Shown: positions 9,655 through 22,633 of the stretch, piece after piece
Position numbering within the stretch: the stretch's first letter is position 1
Layout of the letters: the number at the start of each line of letters is the position of its first letter
Assembly: GCA_029582265.1 (NCBI GenBank)
Contig: CM055823.1
Coordinates: forward strand, 10,977,716 to 11,041,715
Length of the DNA: 64,000 bases
Source of the DNA: Zoroaster sp. YZ-2022
Lineage: Eukaryota > Echinodermata > Asteroidea > Forcipulatida > Zoroasteridae
Direction of reading: 5' to 3'
Translations under genes and position numbers: made by a program
The notes under the pieces: generated by a model
Databases searched by the model: none
What the model was told of the DNA's origin: nothing
What the model saw: the letters and a program-made list of their open reading frames with translations, nothing else

Positions 9655-12600
9655 TAGCATGGGCAGATGGGGCTCATAGCCGTGGAAGGCAACCCATCTA
9701 GGAGAAGGACACTCTGAACTAAAACCAGGACTGCGAGGAGTTGCGCCCCACAGTCCTTAATCAGCATAGTAAAGCCAACCATGGAGAACAAAGTCATCCC
9801 AAATCCTATACTTCCAGCGGCGGGAGTCCGCAGGAACTTCGCAGCGGACGGTGGTGCTGGTCCTCCTTCTGGAGGACAACATGACGACAAGACCTTAAAC
9901 CCGCAAGGGAGGGTCCTGTCTGATCACAGCACCCCGTCCAATGCACTCATGCGCTGTCGGAGACCATTTGTAATGGGAACCTTCAACGCATGCACAGCGA
10001 GAGAAGAAGCTAGATTGGTAGAACTAGCACACTGTGCTGAGGAACGGGGAGTGGAGATCCTGGGAATCCAGGAACACAGAAGAGTGCACACTGATGACCG
10101 GATCATGTACCGCAGAGTGGAGAGATGCACGTTCATCACTGCATCTGCGTGGCGAAACGAGGCCCAGGCCGCAACAGGTGGCGTAGGGCTAATGCTGGGT
10201 TCTCGGGCGCGCAAGGCTCTCCGTCGGGTTTACCATCACACCGATAGGATCCTTATCGCAGAGTTCTCAGGCAACCCAGTAACAACAGCCATAGTCGTGT
10301 ACTCACCCACCAACGTGGCACCATCTGAGGAGGTGGAGAAGTTCTTTGAGGACCTTGCAACAGCGGTCCGAGACGTCCCAGCGCACAACTTCCTGGCAAT
10401 CCTGGGGGACCTCAACGCAAGGCTTGGACCAGAGGACGCACCCTTCCCTTACCACGACTCTACCAACCGCAATGGCGTATACCTCGCTGCCTTTCTCATG
10501 GAACACGAGCTACTGGCAGCGAACACCATGTTCCGGAAAAGAACAGGCAAGAGATGGACCTTCCAAGATCGAGCCACAGGTATGCTACGTCAGTTGGACT
10601 ACATACTTGTGAGGAAAAGTGGAGGAACTCCATCCTGAATGCTGAACCATACAGCACGTTCAGCTCTGTGGGCTCAGACCACCGCGTGGTCTCCATGAGG
10701 GTGCGACTGAGCCTCAGGGTCCCCAAGCCAAGCCCCAAGATCCGGCATGACTGGAAGGCATTCACAACCGATCCTGGCCTTCAAACCAGGTATACGGAGG
10801 AGGTTAGGAAACGCTTTCGGCAGCTGGATAAGGGTGGAGCCCAGCAGCGAATACAGGAGATTCGTTGTTGTGAATGAGGAGGCGACCCGGCTGTGCGTGC
10901 CCGTGCTGGACAGAGCCAGAACCTCTCTGCGGTCCAGACATCCAGAGGTTGTAGCGGCACGGGGTAGGGTGGAGGAAGCACGCCTCAATTTTGAGCGTGA
11001 ACCAACCATGGAGAAACGTGGGAACTGAACGAAGCCAAACAGTTTCTCTTCAGCACCTACGACACCATCAAAGGGGAGGAACTGATGGAGAGTGTGCGAA
11101 GGGTGCAGGCTGCGCAAGGTGAAAAACAATATGGGGAGGCCTGGAGGGTCATCAATGAGATGACTGGGCGAAAGAGGACTAAGGAGGGACAGGTTGAGGG
11201 ACACAGCCCTGAGGAGAGGGTAACAACCTGGTTCAACCACTTCCAAAGGCTGCTGGGCACAACGGCGGACGGAGCTGAGGAAGATATACCATCAGTCCTC
11301 CAGAACCTGCACATTGATGATGGTCCCTTCACAGTCAGTGAGCTTGCCAGGGCGAAATCCACAGTGAGAGTGGGAAAAAGTGCTGGTCCGGATGGCATAC
11401 CCCCAGAGGTCCTAAAGAACTGTGATCTCGATGACATCATCTTAGAGTTTTGCAACCTTGCTCTACTGCACAACAAGCAGCCTGAAATATGGTCTCTCTC
11501 GAACATCATCCCAGTGCCTAAAGCTGGAGACCTCTCAAAGCCAGACAACTACCGAGGCATCAGCCTGACATGTATCATCGCAAAAATCTACAACCGCATG
11601 ATACTGAACAGGATACGGCAAGCCATCGACCCTCATTTGATGGAGAACCAAAATGGCTTTCGAGTGGGGAGAACTACCACAGCCCAGATCTTGGCACTGA
11701 GGAGAATGATTGAGGAGGTGAAGAAGGACAACCTGACTGCAGTACTGTGCTTTATCGATTTCAAAAAGGCATTTGACTCGATCCACAGAGGCACGATGGT
11801 GAAGATCCTTAAGGCCTACGGTATTCCTCCCAACCTACTCCGGGCAATAGAGACCATGTACGCAGGAACAAGGGCCAAGGTGGTGACCCCAGATGGCAAC
11901 AGCGAGGAGTTTGACATCCTGGCTGGGGTAATGCAGGGGACACACTAGCCCCCTTCCTCTTCATCATAGTCTTGGATTATGCGCTCAGGAATGCCATCAG
12001 TGGACGAGAGCAGGATCTTGGCTTCACCCTAACACCAAGGAGGTCGAGACGACACCCCGCAGTAGTCCTCACAGACCTGGACTATGCGGATGACATCAGC
12101 CTGCTCTCCGACAACGTGGAACAAGCACAGGAATTACTGAACAGAGTGGAGCTAGAGTGCGCCAAGGTTGGCCTTAGGCTAAATGCCAAGAAAACTGAGG
12201 TTATCACCTATAACATTCCACCGGAACATCAACCTCTGACAACAGCAGGAGGCACTGTGCTGAAGGAAGTCGAGGACTTCAAGTACCTGGGCTCATGGGT
12301 CAACTCAACTGAGCATGATCTAAAAGTGAGGAAGGCACTTGCATGGAGGGCCCTGAACGGCATGACCAGTGTATGGAACTCCAACCTCCCCCGTCAAATC
12401 AAACTCAGCTTCTTCTACGCAACGGTAGAGTCTGTTCTCCTCTATGGCAGTGAATGCTGGACCCTGAAGCCAACCTTACAGAAGTCTCTAGACGGGTGCT
12501 ATACCAGGATGTTGCGTGCAGTACTTAATATCAGCAAGAGTACACATGTTACCAACAAGATCCTGTATGAGGGAATTCCAAGGGTGAGCGAGAAAATAGC

Positions 12601-12838
12601 TGTCAGGAGAATGAGACTAGCAGGACATTGCCAAAGACATCAAGAGCTGCCATCCAGCAAATTGGTGCTGTGGGAACCAACACATGGGCATCGGTCACGA
12701 GGACGTCCTACATTAACATACATGGACGTACTCAGGAAGGATGCAGGAGTGCTAAGTACCAACGAACTGGCCAGATGTATGGAGAACCGGGATGACTGGA
12801 AGCGTCGATGGAGGGCTCGTCTGAGGACGACCTAGAGA
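9655..12838 (+). pseudogene. RTE-like APE non-LTR retrotransposon (endonuclease + RT), frameshifted
   Basis: A 5' untranslated stretch (9655-9780) is followed by an APE-type endonuclease starting at 9781: GTFNACTAREEARL, LGIQEHRR, LGDLNARLG and SSVGSDHRVV are its conserved blocks. Reverse transcriptase follows: IPVPKAGD, NYRGISLT, NGFRVGRTTTAQ, FIDFKKAFDSI, GVMQGxTLAPF and LDYADDISLLSD, the last carrying the catalytic YADD. The C-terminal region contains RMRLAGHCQRH and RGRPTLTYMD, usual in RTE-like elements. Frame breaks lie near 10615, 10830-10880, 11020-11030 and 11943, so it is inactive. The 5' region matches that of a second LINE at about 26770-26840 (shared CTAGGAGAAGGACACTC). Clade assignment is by motif only. 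Confidence 0.9.
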
Positions 12839-13896
12839 GAGAAACCTTGCCCAAGAAAACAGTGGTTACCACAAAAAGTTTACTGATTGATAACCAAACA
12901 CTCAGTTAAAAAGACAACATAGACAATTAATAAGAAAGCTGACTTTTAAAAATACAAAGAATTGAGTCATATTTTATGCACAGATCATCCATGACGTTTG
13001 TACCAATCCCGCAGTGACATCACAGATCTGCTCATGAATATACAAATTTATATTAGCATATAAACCAAAAAGTGCACAAAAAGGTATAATGATGTCAATA
13101 TTGAAACAGATATGTGCATAATGTTATCATGTTAAACAATTCCCATTTCATAGACCGTTTAGAAATCGTTAAAAAGTCACAATAATAATCCCCATTATGA
13201 TATCATTGTTTATATTATAGCATTATTATTGTTATTGGTAATCTATTTTTATTGGTAACTGATATTCCATATATATATATATATATATATAATGCCATAG
13301 TTGAAGAGTTAAGCTATCAGAATTTCATATCTTTTTTTGTGATTGAAGTATTTTTTATATTTCTTTTTAGATGAAAGTATGATGTGAACATTTAGTGCAT
13401 AAGACATACATTTTCCAGCCAATGTTTAGAATTGTTTATTCAGTTCAATTGAATTAAATTTGAAAATTAAATCTTCTTTACATCATAGTTCATTCATCAA
13501 AAAGATTAATTCAGTTTCATTAGTTGAGCTTTCATTGGTCTTGTTGAAGATACCGTATACATTTTTAAATTTAAAATTAACATCAATGGTTTATTACTGT
13601 GTTTTATATTGGGTGATTTGACCAATAAAACACCAATGGTGTTGTTTTAATGTATACAAAACTGCTTATACAAGTAGACTTACTCTCTTTGAGTGAGGCT
13701 TAAAAACAATATAAAAGTTCAAAGTCATTCACTATTTCCTAAAGAGGACTGGAGGTTATTTCACTTTTCTTAAAAATTACATTTCCTCAGACAAACTTAT
13801 TTCCATGTAAGATTAATACCTTCATTAGAATTACACTCAGTAAGTTTTACATTAAAATTTTAAAATGTATGATTTTCTTTTTGAAAAACCACTCCT
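12839..13896. other. AT-rich region after LINE; no gene
   Basis: It holds the probable LINE 3' untranslated region at the start and a short (TA)n run near 13270-13291. Nothing coding is supported. Confidence 0.5.
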
Positions 13897-14120
13897 TTAA
13901 AAGGACAGTATTGTCACGATCAAAACAGACTTTCAACAGGGCATGGAATTGGTGTCCTGGTATAAGATGAACACAGTGACTGAAGATAATTGGCTCATTT
14001 ATGCAGCAGCAATGGTAATATGACATTATCATGTGCGGTATTATTTTCAGTCACTGAGTTAATCTAAAACTAGCACTCCGTTTCCATGCCCTGTTGAACG
14101 TGAAGATATTGTCCCTTTAA
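13897..14120. mobile_element. Foldback MITE, copy 1
   Basis: About 224 bp with long imperfect inverted repeats. The left arm carries GGCATGGAATTGGTGTC and AGTGACTGAA; the right arm carries TTCAGTCACTGA and TTTCCATGCCCTGTTGA. The ends read TTTAAAAGGACAGTATTG and its counterpart GATATTGTCCCTTTAA. A second copy in opposite orientation lies at 31848-32077. TA-rich borders suggest a Tc1/mariner-like origin, which is inferred. Confidence 0.75.
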
Positions 14121-14994
14121 ACACCTTAGTTTTTTTGCCGTTTTTAGATGGTGCAGATAGCTTTTGTGTGTGTTGTACAATTTGTATTCAACTCAACATT
14201 GTATACTAAATTTCAAAAACAAAAATAGTAAAATTACTTCACATCATGTAAGCTTTCAGATAATAATTCATTAACTTGAAAGAGAATGTATATACAACAT
14301 TGGTATTTGGAAATGTACATTCATTTCAACCCTTAAGTTTAAACAAATATTTATTAAAACCTATTTCATCACAATATGTGCTCGTGTAATGCTGAGAAAA
14401 TTAAACAAGTATGAAAAAACCTGTTACAGATGTTTGTATGTTAGTTTGAAATAAAATTGCTGTCATGTACAGTGAACACATTCATTCAGTATTTGTCTTG
14501 GTTTGTTTACTACAATCTAATGGGCTACCAGCGAGCAAGTGTCCCTCATCAGTAGCATAGCCAAATTGTACCCTCCCCAGTTTTGTTGGGCCACCTAACA
14601 CCAACATATCACTACCCTTCCTCATAATTGATTTTTATTGAACCCCCTCCCAAACAAAACAAAACAAAACGAAACACATATACAATGTTAATGATTTTTG
14701 TGTTATCTTTTAAATTATTAAAAGGGCGATTGTAAGTGGGGGGGGGGGGGGCTGAAGCACCTGTTACCCCGTTAGTCAAATCCAAGATACTGTACGCGAT
14801 TGGGGATCTGTTGATGTAATGTGATTGTGTGGGGAATCAAAGTAATTGAAGTCAATGCGGGAAGTATGCTATACATGTAATTACTAAACAACAAAAGCAA
14901 CAATGACACATCTTGACTTCATGCCACATTATTTGCTATGATTCTTTGCTCGAGTTTGTTTCAAAGTTTTGAATGTTACAACTTAATTGACGAT
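14121..14994. other. AT-rich intergenic DNA
   Basis: No gene is seen. It contains a G-homopolymer near 14740-14750 and a short phrase (CACATCATGTAAGCTTTCAG, near 14242) that resembles words near 22345 and 24580. Confidence 0.4.
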
Positions 14995-15181
14995 TAGCAC
15001 AGACGCGTGCGCGTTGAGGGTGGTTGATGAGGTCGGTGTGTGCGCGCTATTAGTGGTGCGTGCATCTTATACCGGTCGGCAGAAAATATAAGTTTCCGTG
15101 ATTCGCGATTGAAATAAAGCTCTCAAAAAGCAGGAATTTTCAGGCCGCTACTCTACTAAGTACAGTCCAGAAACAGTATTC
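14995..15181 (+). promoter_or_regulatory. CpG-bearing promoter-like segment
   Basis: The stretch is locally rich in CpG (GACGCGTGCGCG, TGTGCGCGC) within AT-rich DNA and ends with TATAAG-like and AATAAA words before a 100-codon open frame. It may be a host promoter or 5' untranslated region. Nothing more specific could be assigned. Confidence 0.3.
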
Positions 15182-15484
15182 ATGATAGTGTTTATCCAGG
15201 ACTATTCAGGAGAAAGTGCAAAAAACACTTATGTTCAAACTATTCGTCAATGGTACCGGTACGTTGTTCACATGGTCTGTGGTCTACACAGCGCATTGGT
15301 AGACATCTTGGATGGGCTCGCCAACACTGACAGTGGATTAAAACTCGAGATTAAAACTCTTTGGAAAGGCCCGTTGGAAGATATCGACAGAGGGGCTCGG
15401 CATCATGTGCATAGCATAGCTGCTGGGAATAAATCAAGACTTGTCTCGGGTCCTCTGTGGCTTCGGATAGTTATCAAGAAATGA
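15182..15484 (+). CDS. Unrecognised 100-residue open frame, possible first exon
   Basis: An ATG-started frame of 100 codons lies just downstream of a CpG-bearing segment. The product has no recognised domain, signal peptide or membrane segment. A good splice donor follows directly (AAAG/GTATGTGT near 15487), so the interval may instead be a 5' untranslated exon whose own frame is incidental. I do not recognise the family and coding status is uncertain. Confidence 0.25.
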   Translation: MIVFIQDYSGESAKNTYVQTIRQWYRYVVHMVCGLHSALVDILDGLANTDSGLKLEIKTLWKGPLEDIDRGARHHVHSIAAGNKSRLVSGPLWLRIVIKK

Positions 15485-15489
15485 AAGGT

Positions 15490-16470
15490 ATGTGTCTATC
15501 AAAAAATAATTATGACAAATATCACAGATGTTCTTTTAAAAGATAATAGAGAACACACTTAAGGAGAGGAAAGTGTAGTCAAGTGACGATATTTTGAGCA
15601 ATGAATGTGTATGCATATCCGGTGAGACGTTTGCCATTTTGTCTTCTGCTACTTGTGCTAGAAACACGTGTTTAGAACATACAGCTTAGACATTGTGCCT
15701 AAGTGGCGATTAAGTTCAACATTGTTTCCCCACAATTGTCAGCATTTACGAGGTAGGAAAAAGAGAGCCAGATAATTACTTGTTTATGAGAGAATATTTC
15801 TTTGAATTTAACCATGCTTGCATAGTTGAAAACGGTGAATTTATGGTACAGTGGAATACAATGTGTAAAATAAATAGGCAATTATAACCAACAATTTGGG
15901 TAATAGCGCCCCCTTTTGGTAAAACATTTACGGCGGTCAAACATAAAATTACGGCGTCTTAGCCTATATTTTCCCAATGACACCATATTGGTCATTGAAT
16001 ATGGGATAAAACACAGACATCTTAACTTATACATGTATATAAAAAAGCGCCACCTAGCGATAACTTATTACTTGATAGTAAAAACAAACAAACATAATAA
16101 TGGAAAGGAAACAGCGAGCCTGGATTCTATTTTTAATAGGCCTATACATTTTTCTGCAGACAAGATTTGTCATTGTACACTTATGCATTCGTGTGCTAAA
16201 ACTGAATGTGACGTGAATTACTTTGATTATTCAGACATGATTTGCTTTTGAATTAATTTGGTAATTAAAAAAGGCAAAATACAACAAATTATTTTTATAC
16301 CCCAGACAAACTTTTAAAGGAACTCGGAGGCGAGTGTGTATACCACTATGCTACCAAGCAAATCTAAACCTTGGCTGAATTAATTATAGAAGTACATTTA
16401 TATAACGGCTTATAATAAGGTAATGGCAATTCATGTCTGCATAGATAATATTGCGTCCTGGCTCACACAC
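15490..16470. other. AT-rich intergenic DNA
   Basis: No gene or clear element was identified. Includes palindromic TACATGTA near 16030 and TAGGCCTA near 16138. Confidence 0.4.
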
Positions 16471-17339
16471 CAGGCGCGGATCCAGGGGGGGAGGGGCCGC
16501 GGGGGCACGTGCCCCCCGGGTAAATTGAGTAAAAAAAAAAAAAAATATGTTTTAAAGGAAAACAAAAAGAGAACAAAAAAGAGGGGGAGGTCAGAGAAAA
16601 GGAGGAGTAGCCTAAAAAAAATACCGGCGACAATATTAAACATCTGCTGTGTCTACTTTTGGCATAAAATAAATACTGAAAAATGCAACAAGAAAAAAAG
16701 GTTATCAATCATGCCATTGAACTGAAACCCCTTTTGAGAGAAAACCGAAGTATTTCCCGGAGCTCGGGGATTTCAACTCTCTCCATCTCAACATCTAATC
16801 CTCTTGGGGGAGTTTATTACCGGTTAAATGGCCACAGCCAGCAGGAAACAATTGATCACTTGACTGAATGATTTACTAATTTTGCCAAAATCCTTTTTGA
16901 GTGGCCTAAACGCACACATTCTTTTCAATTAATAAAATATCCAGTGCCATCATGTCCAGTAATGTAACCATTATTTTTTTGATCGTTGAAATTGGTGCCA
17001 CAAACAAAATAATAGACCTTGGCTTTTAAAAGAGAAAATCGTCTCATCATGATAAAGTTGTATTTGTACCAAAAAACCACGAACGTTCTTTGACCAAAGT
17101 ACAATGTACATCACGTAGTATACTTCGTTTGAGCACTCCAGCTTAATTATCTGGGTTCCTTGCCAAAATTCCTTTGCAATGAATATAGCCTTGAATGCAA
17201 GGCTGTGATGCATCTCAACAAAATTATGGTCGTATCTAATCTCTCCGTTAGTTACTAGTTAGTAAGTTTTGTTTATAGGCCTGCTTCAAACGTCGAACTT
17301 TTGCCGTATCTAATTCAAATAATGACCCAAAAATTTACA

Positions 17340-17983
17340 TTACATGTAATAAGGAGAAACTGCTGGAACAGTTCAACAATGAGTCTTTTTCAGCAGGTCG
17401 GAAACGCATGAGAAAGGTGGCTTTTCCCGATGTTGAAGAGGCTGCTTTGACCTGGTTCAAAGCTGTACGAGCCGAAAACATTCCGATTTCGGGTCCAATT
17501 CTTCAAGAAAAGGCCAGGCCTTTGGCAAAGAAGTTAGGACATCCAGACTTCAGCTGCAGTGATGGGTGGCTTGACCGTTTCAAAACACGCCAAGGCTAAC
17601 GTCAACGCGGTGCTGGAAATGCGCTCAATCCTTTTTTTTAGCTCTGTTGCGTAGCCAAATCTCACACCAATGAGTTGTATAAGGTAGGTCATCATTGATT
17701 TCGAAAGCGTTAACAATAATTTTAAATTTTTTGGAAAACTTTAAAAACAAAAATCATGCCATTTGGAACAAATTAATAAATATGTAAGACGTTTATAACA
17801 AATTTTAAAATGTTGCATCTTGTGTGCTTAATTCCCCGTGCTACTAAAGGTTACTTTGCGGGCGTACGATAATTTATGCACACAAGGGGTGAGGTAAAAT
17901 GGCGACCTCGGCTAACTCGAACCTCCGCATAAGTCGAAGTTTGAGTTCATTCCCCTGAGATTTGACTTATCGAGATTTCACTG
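17340..17983 (+). pseudogene. pogo/Tigger-like transposase relic with right TIR
   Basis: The frame through 17408-17599 gives an N-terminal CENP-B/Tc5-type helix-turn-helix region: EKLLEQFNN upstream, GRKRMRKVAFPDVEEAALTW, then ARPLAKKLGHPDFSCSDGWL and DRFKTRQG before the stop. This is the DNA-binding part typical of pogo/Tigger transposases and jerky/CENP-B proteins; the DDE domain is absent. The terminus at about 17964-17983 reads GACTTATCGAGATTTCACTG followed by TA, matching a pogo-type end with its TA target. The left terminus was not located. It is an internally deleted copy nested in the composite element. Confidence 0.72.
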
Positions 17984-17999
17984 TATTTGAATTAGACAC

Positions 18000-18990
18000 G
18001 GCAGAAAGTCGACGTTTAAAGCAACTGACTTCTGCCGTAAGTTCGACAGGCAGGTCTTGCCGCTCTGAAAGCCAGCTCGTCTCTGGACTCTTTCAAGCGA
18101 AGATATGTTTTCAGTGGTGTTATGGGGTTTCCAAGCAGTGCTCCCATATCAAAGATGTGGTCTAACCAGTGTGAAGTATAATTTCTCTTCGATGGACTTT
18201 CAGGCCAGTCTCGGTTGGCCCTTAGCAATCTTCTGAGGAACTGATTGATTTATTTTAGTCAACCCATTCTTAAAGACAATTTTCCTCCACGAATTTAGTT
18301 AATGGAGATGACTTCATAAAGTTTAACACAGCCTCATTATGGCAATTAATTGATTGCAGTTTCTTTTATATTATATTTGATTTTCCACAGAAGCTTCGGT
18401 GATAAAAATATCCAAGGATGTGTCTCATAAAAGGTTGATAAAAAAGGATTAAAAAATAAGGGTGCAGAGTAACAAATAAAGCCACCATCCAAGGTGAACA
18501 GCGCCTTCAGTTTGGTGTACTGTCATTATTGAGAAAAGTGTATTTTTTGAATCAATTTCAAATGATGATTATAGTGACTTTTTTCAAATATTTCCCAAAA
18601 TTAGTTAGTCTACATTTCGTTTGCAATCGGTAGTCTGTGATCGGGTGCAAAGCAAGCTAGTCTGGTTTCTTGACCCAATTCCTCCACGTCTACAAATTGT
18701 TCAGTTTCATCTGAAGACGGGTCGGGGTACCGTGTGGAAATTACAATCGCCGATGTCAATTTACTGTCGGATTCTACGCCAGTACGCATAGGCCTGCGAA
18801 GTACGATGAGTCTTGCAGCTGATCTGCCGATGGTTTTAACACAGGGCAAGGAACAGTATGAAATCAAGCCCTTTTCTTGAAAATTTCAACTGGACTGAAT
18901 TCCGGATAAATTAAAACTGAAGTCAAAAACTGCAAATTAAATGCCAAAAATCGGGGAGGGAGAAACTGATATTGTTGTAGTCATGACATT
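18000..18990. other. Interior of composite element, no gene
   Basis: Mixed-composition DNA without a supported coding region lies between the pogo relic and the (TA)n array. Confidence 0.35.
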
Positions 18991-18998
18991 GCTAAAAT

Positions 18999-19107
<109 letters not shown>

Positions 19108-19267
19108 CTCCATATAATCTTGAAAACTTTTGCAAAAAAAGTCAGGTGAAACTGGCCAGGAATCGCCTCAGATTGCACCACAGAGCATCCAGAATCAAAA
19201 ATTTTCAGGGGCCCTTAAGCGGGCCCCGGACCCAACGCCGTAAGGGCTTCGCGCTTCGCGCTCGCAT

Positions 19268-19412
19268 TTAATAATAACAATAATAATAATAATAATAATA
19301 ATAATAAAGATTTGTAACGCGCAAATATCCACCCTGCTGGGCGCTTAAGGCGCGAAAACAAAGGAAAAAAAACATGATTACAAACAATATACAATGTTAG
19401 CATAGGAAAAAA
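19268..19412 (-). mobile_element. 5'-truncated L2-like LINE tail
   Basis: (AAT)n followed by the block TATCCACCCTGCTGGGCGC and ACAAACAATATACAATG matches the 3' tail region at 37155-37280 of the L2-like LINE. Only about 145 bp remain, as expected for a severely 5'-truncated insertion. Confidence 0.82.
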
Positions 19413-19465
19413 AATGTTCGTGTTGGGTGTGCCCCCCGTCTAAAAAATTCCTGGATCCGCGCCTG

Positions 19466-20340
19466 CACAACCCGCTGAGTTTGTATATTGGGGGTGGGGG
19501 GGCTGGTGGTATTTGTAAGGACACTTTGACGGCACTGAAGTGGTAATCCTTATTTGCTCTTAGAATAAGAGCTTATTTGCTTATTTGCTCTTATTTAATT
19601 TTAAGGTAAGGGTTCATTGTAACAGCTTTAAGGGATTGGATACAGTGCCACTGACCCACCCCTTTATACATATATAGGCCCCATTCCGTATACAATGCAC
19701 ATTAATATCATTATGTATTATCGCAAGTAAGAAATAGCGTACAAGTGATTCTCTGACGTGATATGCTAGGTCATTAACGGTCATTAGCTTCTGTGTACAT
19801 GAAACGAGTAATACAATCAATAACAAATGGTTTGTGAACAAATAAATCAGTGATTGTCCTCGCAAAACAAATATCATGTCGTTGGGGATGTTTTTCTTCT
19901 GTAACAAAATCATTACTTTTACTGCGATTTTGTTTTTGGAATTTTTTTCGGTCGGTCGGGTCTATAGGGATAATTTTGCGTTGAATATCCTTGATGGATA
20001 TGTGGGAGGGAGGCGCGATCAGAAGTGCGCAATTAATTTATCATTAAACCAATAATTGGACTAAGTGATGAATAAAACAATTAATGCAAAAGGTGGGTCT
20101 GGTCGGAAAGCAATGAACATACAGTGCTTCTTACATTACATCGGTGTAAGGGCAAAATCAAACCAATTGTTTATAACCCGACACAATAATTTAATAATTC
20201 AGTACATTTCTAGCGTATTTGTTTTAGGTTTGATGTCACGTAAAAAAAAAAAAAAAATATGTCAAACTTTAAAAATATTTCGGAGATTTACCGTGGGGAG
20301 AAGGCGGGGAAGGGGCAGTTTCCGAGTGGTGGGGGGACCT
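19466..20340. other. Intergenic DNA with G-rich and A-rich runs
   Basis: No supported gene. It contains poly(A) at 20240-20256 and G-rich stretches near 19490 and 20300-20340. Confidence 0.4.
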
Positions 20341-20450
20341 ACATAAAAGTTAAATATTTTATATAAATATTGCATACAATTAAGGCACACGATCTTTTAC
20401 ACAGTTACTTTTAAACTCTAAAATATATTTCGAGATTTAATTTCCCCTAT
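20341..20450. repeat. AT-rich dispersed repeat, copy 1
   Basis: Contains GCATACAATTAAGGCACACG and ACTCTAAAATATATTT. The same block recurs at 21385-21490 and 25005-25150. Confidence 0.75.
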
Positions 20451-21384
20451 AAGCCGAAATGTGTTCGATTCAAATGGTTTTTCAAATCCAGTTCCTTTCA
20501 ATTTCCCTATAAACTTAAAATGTTCGAATCAATTCAAATTCAATTTAAATCAAATCCATTCATGATGTGCTTTATTCATGCAATAGTTTAAAATGTTTGG
20601 TTTGATTTTGTTTATGATTTTTTTATTGTAAGTTAAATCTCAATATATATCATAACTTTCAACACTCATTGAACTGTTATGTTCTCAACGCATAATGTAT
20701 GCATAGGGCCTATGCAGCAAATTATTGTTTGTCCGTACCGTATAGAGAAGATATTTGTCTTATAAGTTGCCTATAAATACTTCATCAAAAAAATGAAAGA
20801 AGATCATGCAATTGTGAATTAAAACTAATATTAAATTGTATTAACATGTTCACCCTTGAACATTTTTAACATGTTGATGACCAAGTCATGTTACAGCATT
20901 CATTGAACTATTTCTGAAAATAAACTTTGTACATTATATTTTTTTCACCAATACACATCTCGTCTTGTGATACTAGGGGCGCCAAATATCGCCCAAATGT
21001 GCTCTAATTATTGTATGACAGCTGTAAACCATAATCTTGTGTGGTAGTATTTCACTCGGTCTGAAATTGTTCTTGTACATTTCATCGTTATCAGAAAGCG
21101 AGCTTTCATTTTGAGTGAAGCTTTAATTTGTTTTTATTCTAATTTCATAATCCTCATGAAGTATAATGGAACATAATAACCTTATTTTCTCTTTTGTTTT
21201 GTTTGTATTTTTAGAGAATACTTATACACTTGTTAGTAGTCCACAAAACATTACGCTTGCAATATTGGCGCCCTGCATCCCCCAAGACGAAAATATACAC
21301 TATCGATGAATATGTGTGATATTCAATCTGTGATAGCATGGATAACACAGGGCTAAATACTGCAATATACTACACAAAGCTAAT
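20451..21384. other. AT-rich intergenic DNA
   Basis: No gene is seen. Some phrases (for example GTTCACCCTT near 20848) recur near 24815, so the repeat block may be longer and more diverged than the core. Confidence 0.4.
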
Positions 21385-21490
21385 GGAACTTAAACATTTT
21401 ATATAAATATTGCATACAATTAAAGGCACACGATCTTTTTAAACAATTTACTTTTAAACTCTAAAATATATTTCGAGATTTAACTTTTCC
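21385..21490. repeat. AT-rich dispersed repeat, copy 2
   Basis: Near-identical to 20341-20450 across GCATACAATTAAAGGCACAC and the ACTCTAAAATATATTTCGAG phrase. Confidence 0.78.
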
Positions 21491-22625
21491 TACATTTATT
21501 GGATGCAATTCGATTCAATTGCTTAAATGCCCTTCCATATAACAATGTGTATCCTTGTTTTAGATAATTATGTATGTCAGGTTATCTATCATACAAAATG
21601 TATTGCCAGTTTAGTTATAAGCAAAACCAACCAATTGAGAGCACGCCCTCTTTGTTCGATAACAAATGCTTAATCTACTTTGATAATCTTGACTTTCTAA
21701 GTGAACTCTTAAATGTAAAATATGAATTTAAATTATAATGTTTTCATTCAATTATTTCAAAAAGTGACTAAAATTGTTATATTTATATTTTTCTTAGGCG
21801 TAATTTTTCTTTAACCTTGTCAAAAACCACATTGTCAAAATAGCAAAATCATATCTATAATAGGCCTATCTAGTACATGCATCAGTCATCATTGAAAAAA
21901 CTCATTTTGTTTGAAGTAATTTCACCTTAAAGAAAAAAAATATATTTACAAAACATTTCTCTTCAGCAATATTTGGAAAAATATAAAAAAGCATGTAACA
22001 GTTTTCGTCGTTCTCAAACGTGTTAGCACACTATTTTGGTGTATTTTTATAATATTTTATAATATATTTCATGAAAATTAGAGGGTTGAAATGGACGTAT
22101 ATGTTTCTAAATAATAATTTTGTATTTTCCCTTTAAGATAATAAATGTAATGTCTGAATACACATTTTAGTAAAAAGTCATTATCCACAGAGGACCAAGA
22201 AACATGGGAACATATACAGCTGAAACAATTAAAAATTAATGAAATCTCACATTATTTGTTGACCTCACATTAATATAGCTTCCTGCATGCTCTTAGCAAA
22301 CGATCACAAGACATAATCAAATTCATCAGGATGATTCGTACCAACTTCACATCCAGTTAGCTCTTGAATAATAATTTAGTAATTTCATAGTCGAGTAATT
22401 AAAAAATGTGTACCCTGCTAGCTTTTGAAGTCACTTTTTTGGACAAATGTTTCTTGTCTGTAGGATTAAAGAACATCCTTTCATCAATTCCCTACCGAAT
22501 TGATAGACACATTTCTAAAATGCCTAAATTTGTGTGACCTCTTTGACAATTTCACAAAACAACATAATCAGTTAATCGTCTACATTTCAATTTATTCAGA
22601 ACTGATTTCATTGCCTTAATTCTAG
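21491..22625. other. AT-rich intergenic DNA
   Basis: No supported gene, RNA or element is seen in this stretch. Confidence 0.4.
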
Positions 22626-22633
22626 GTTACCAG

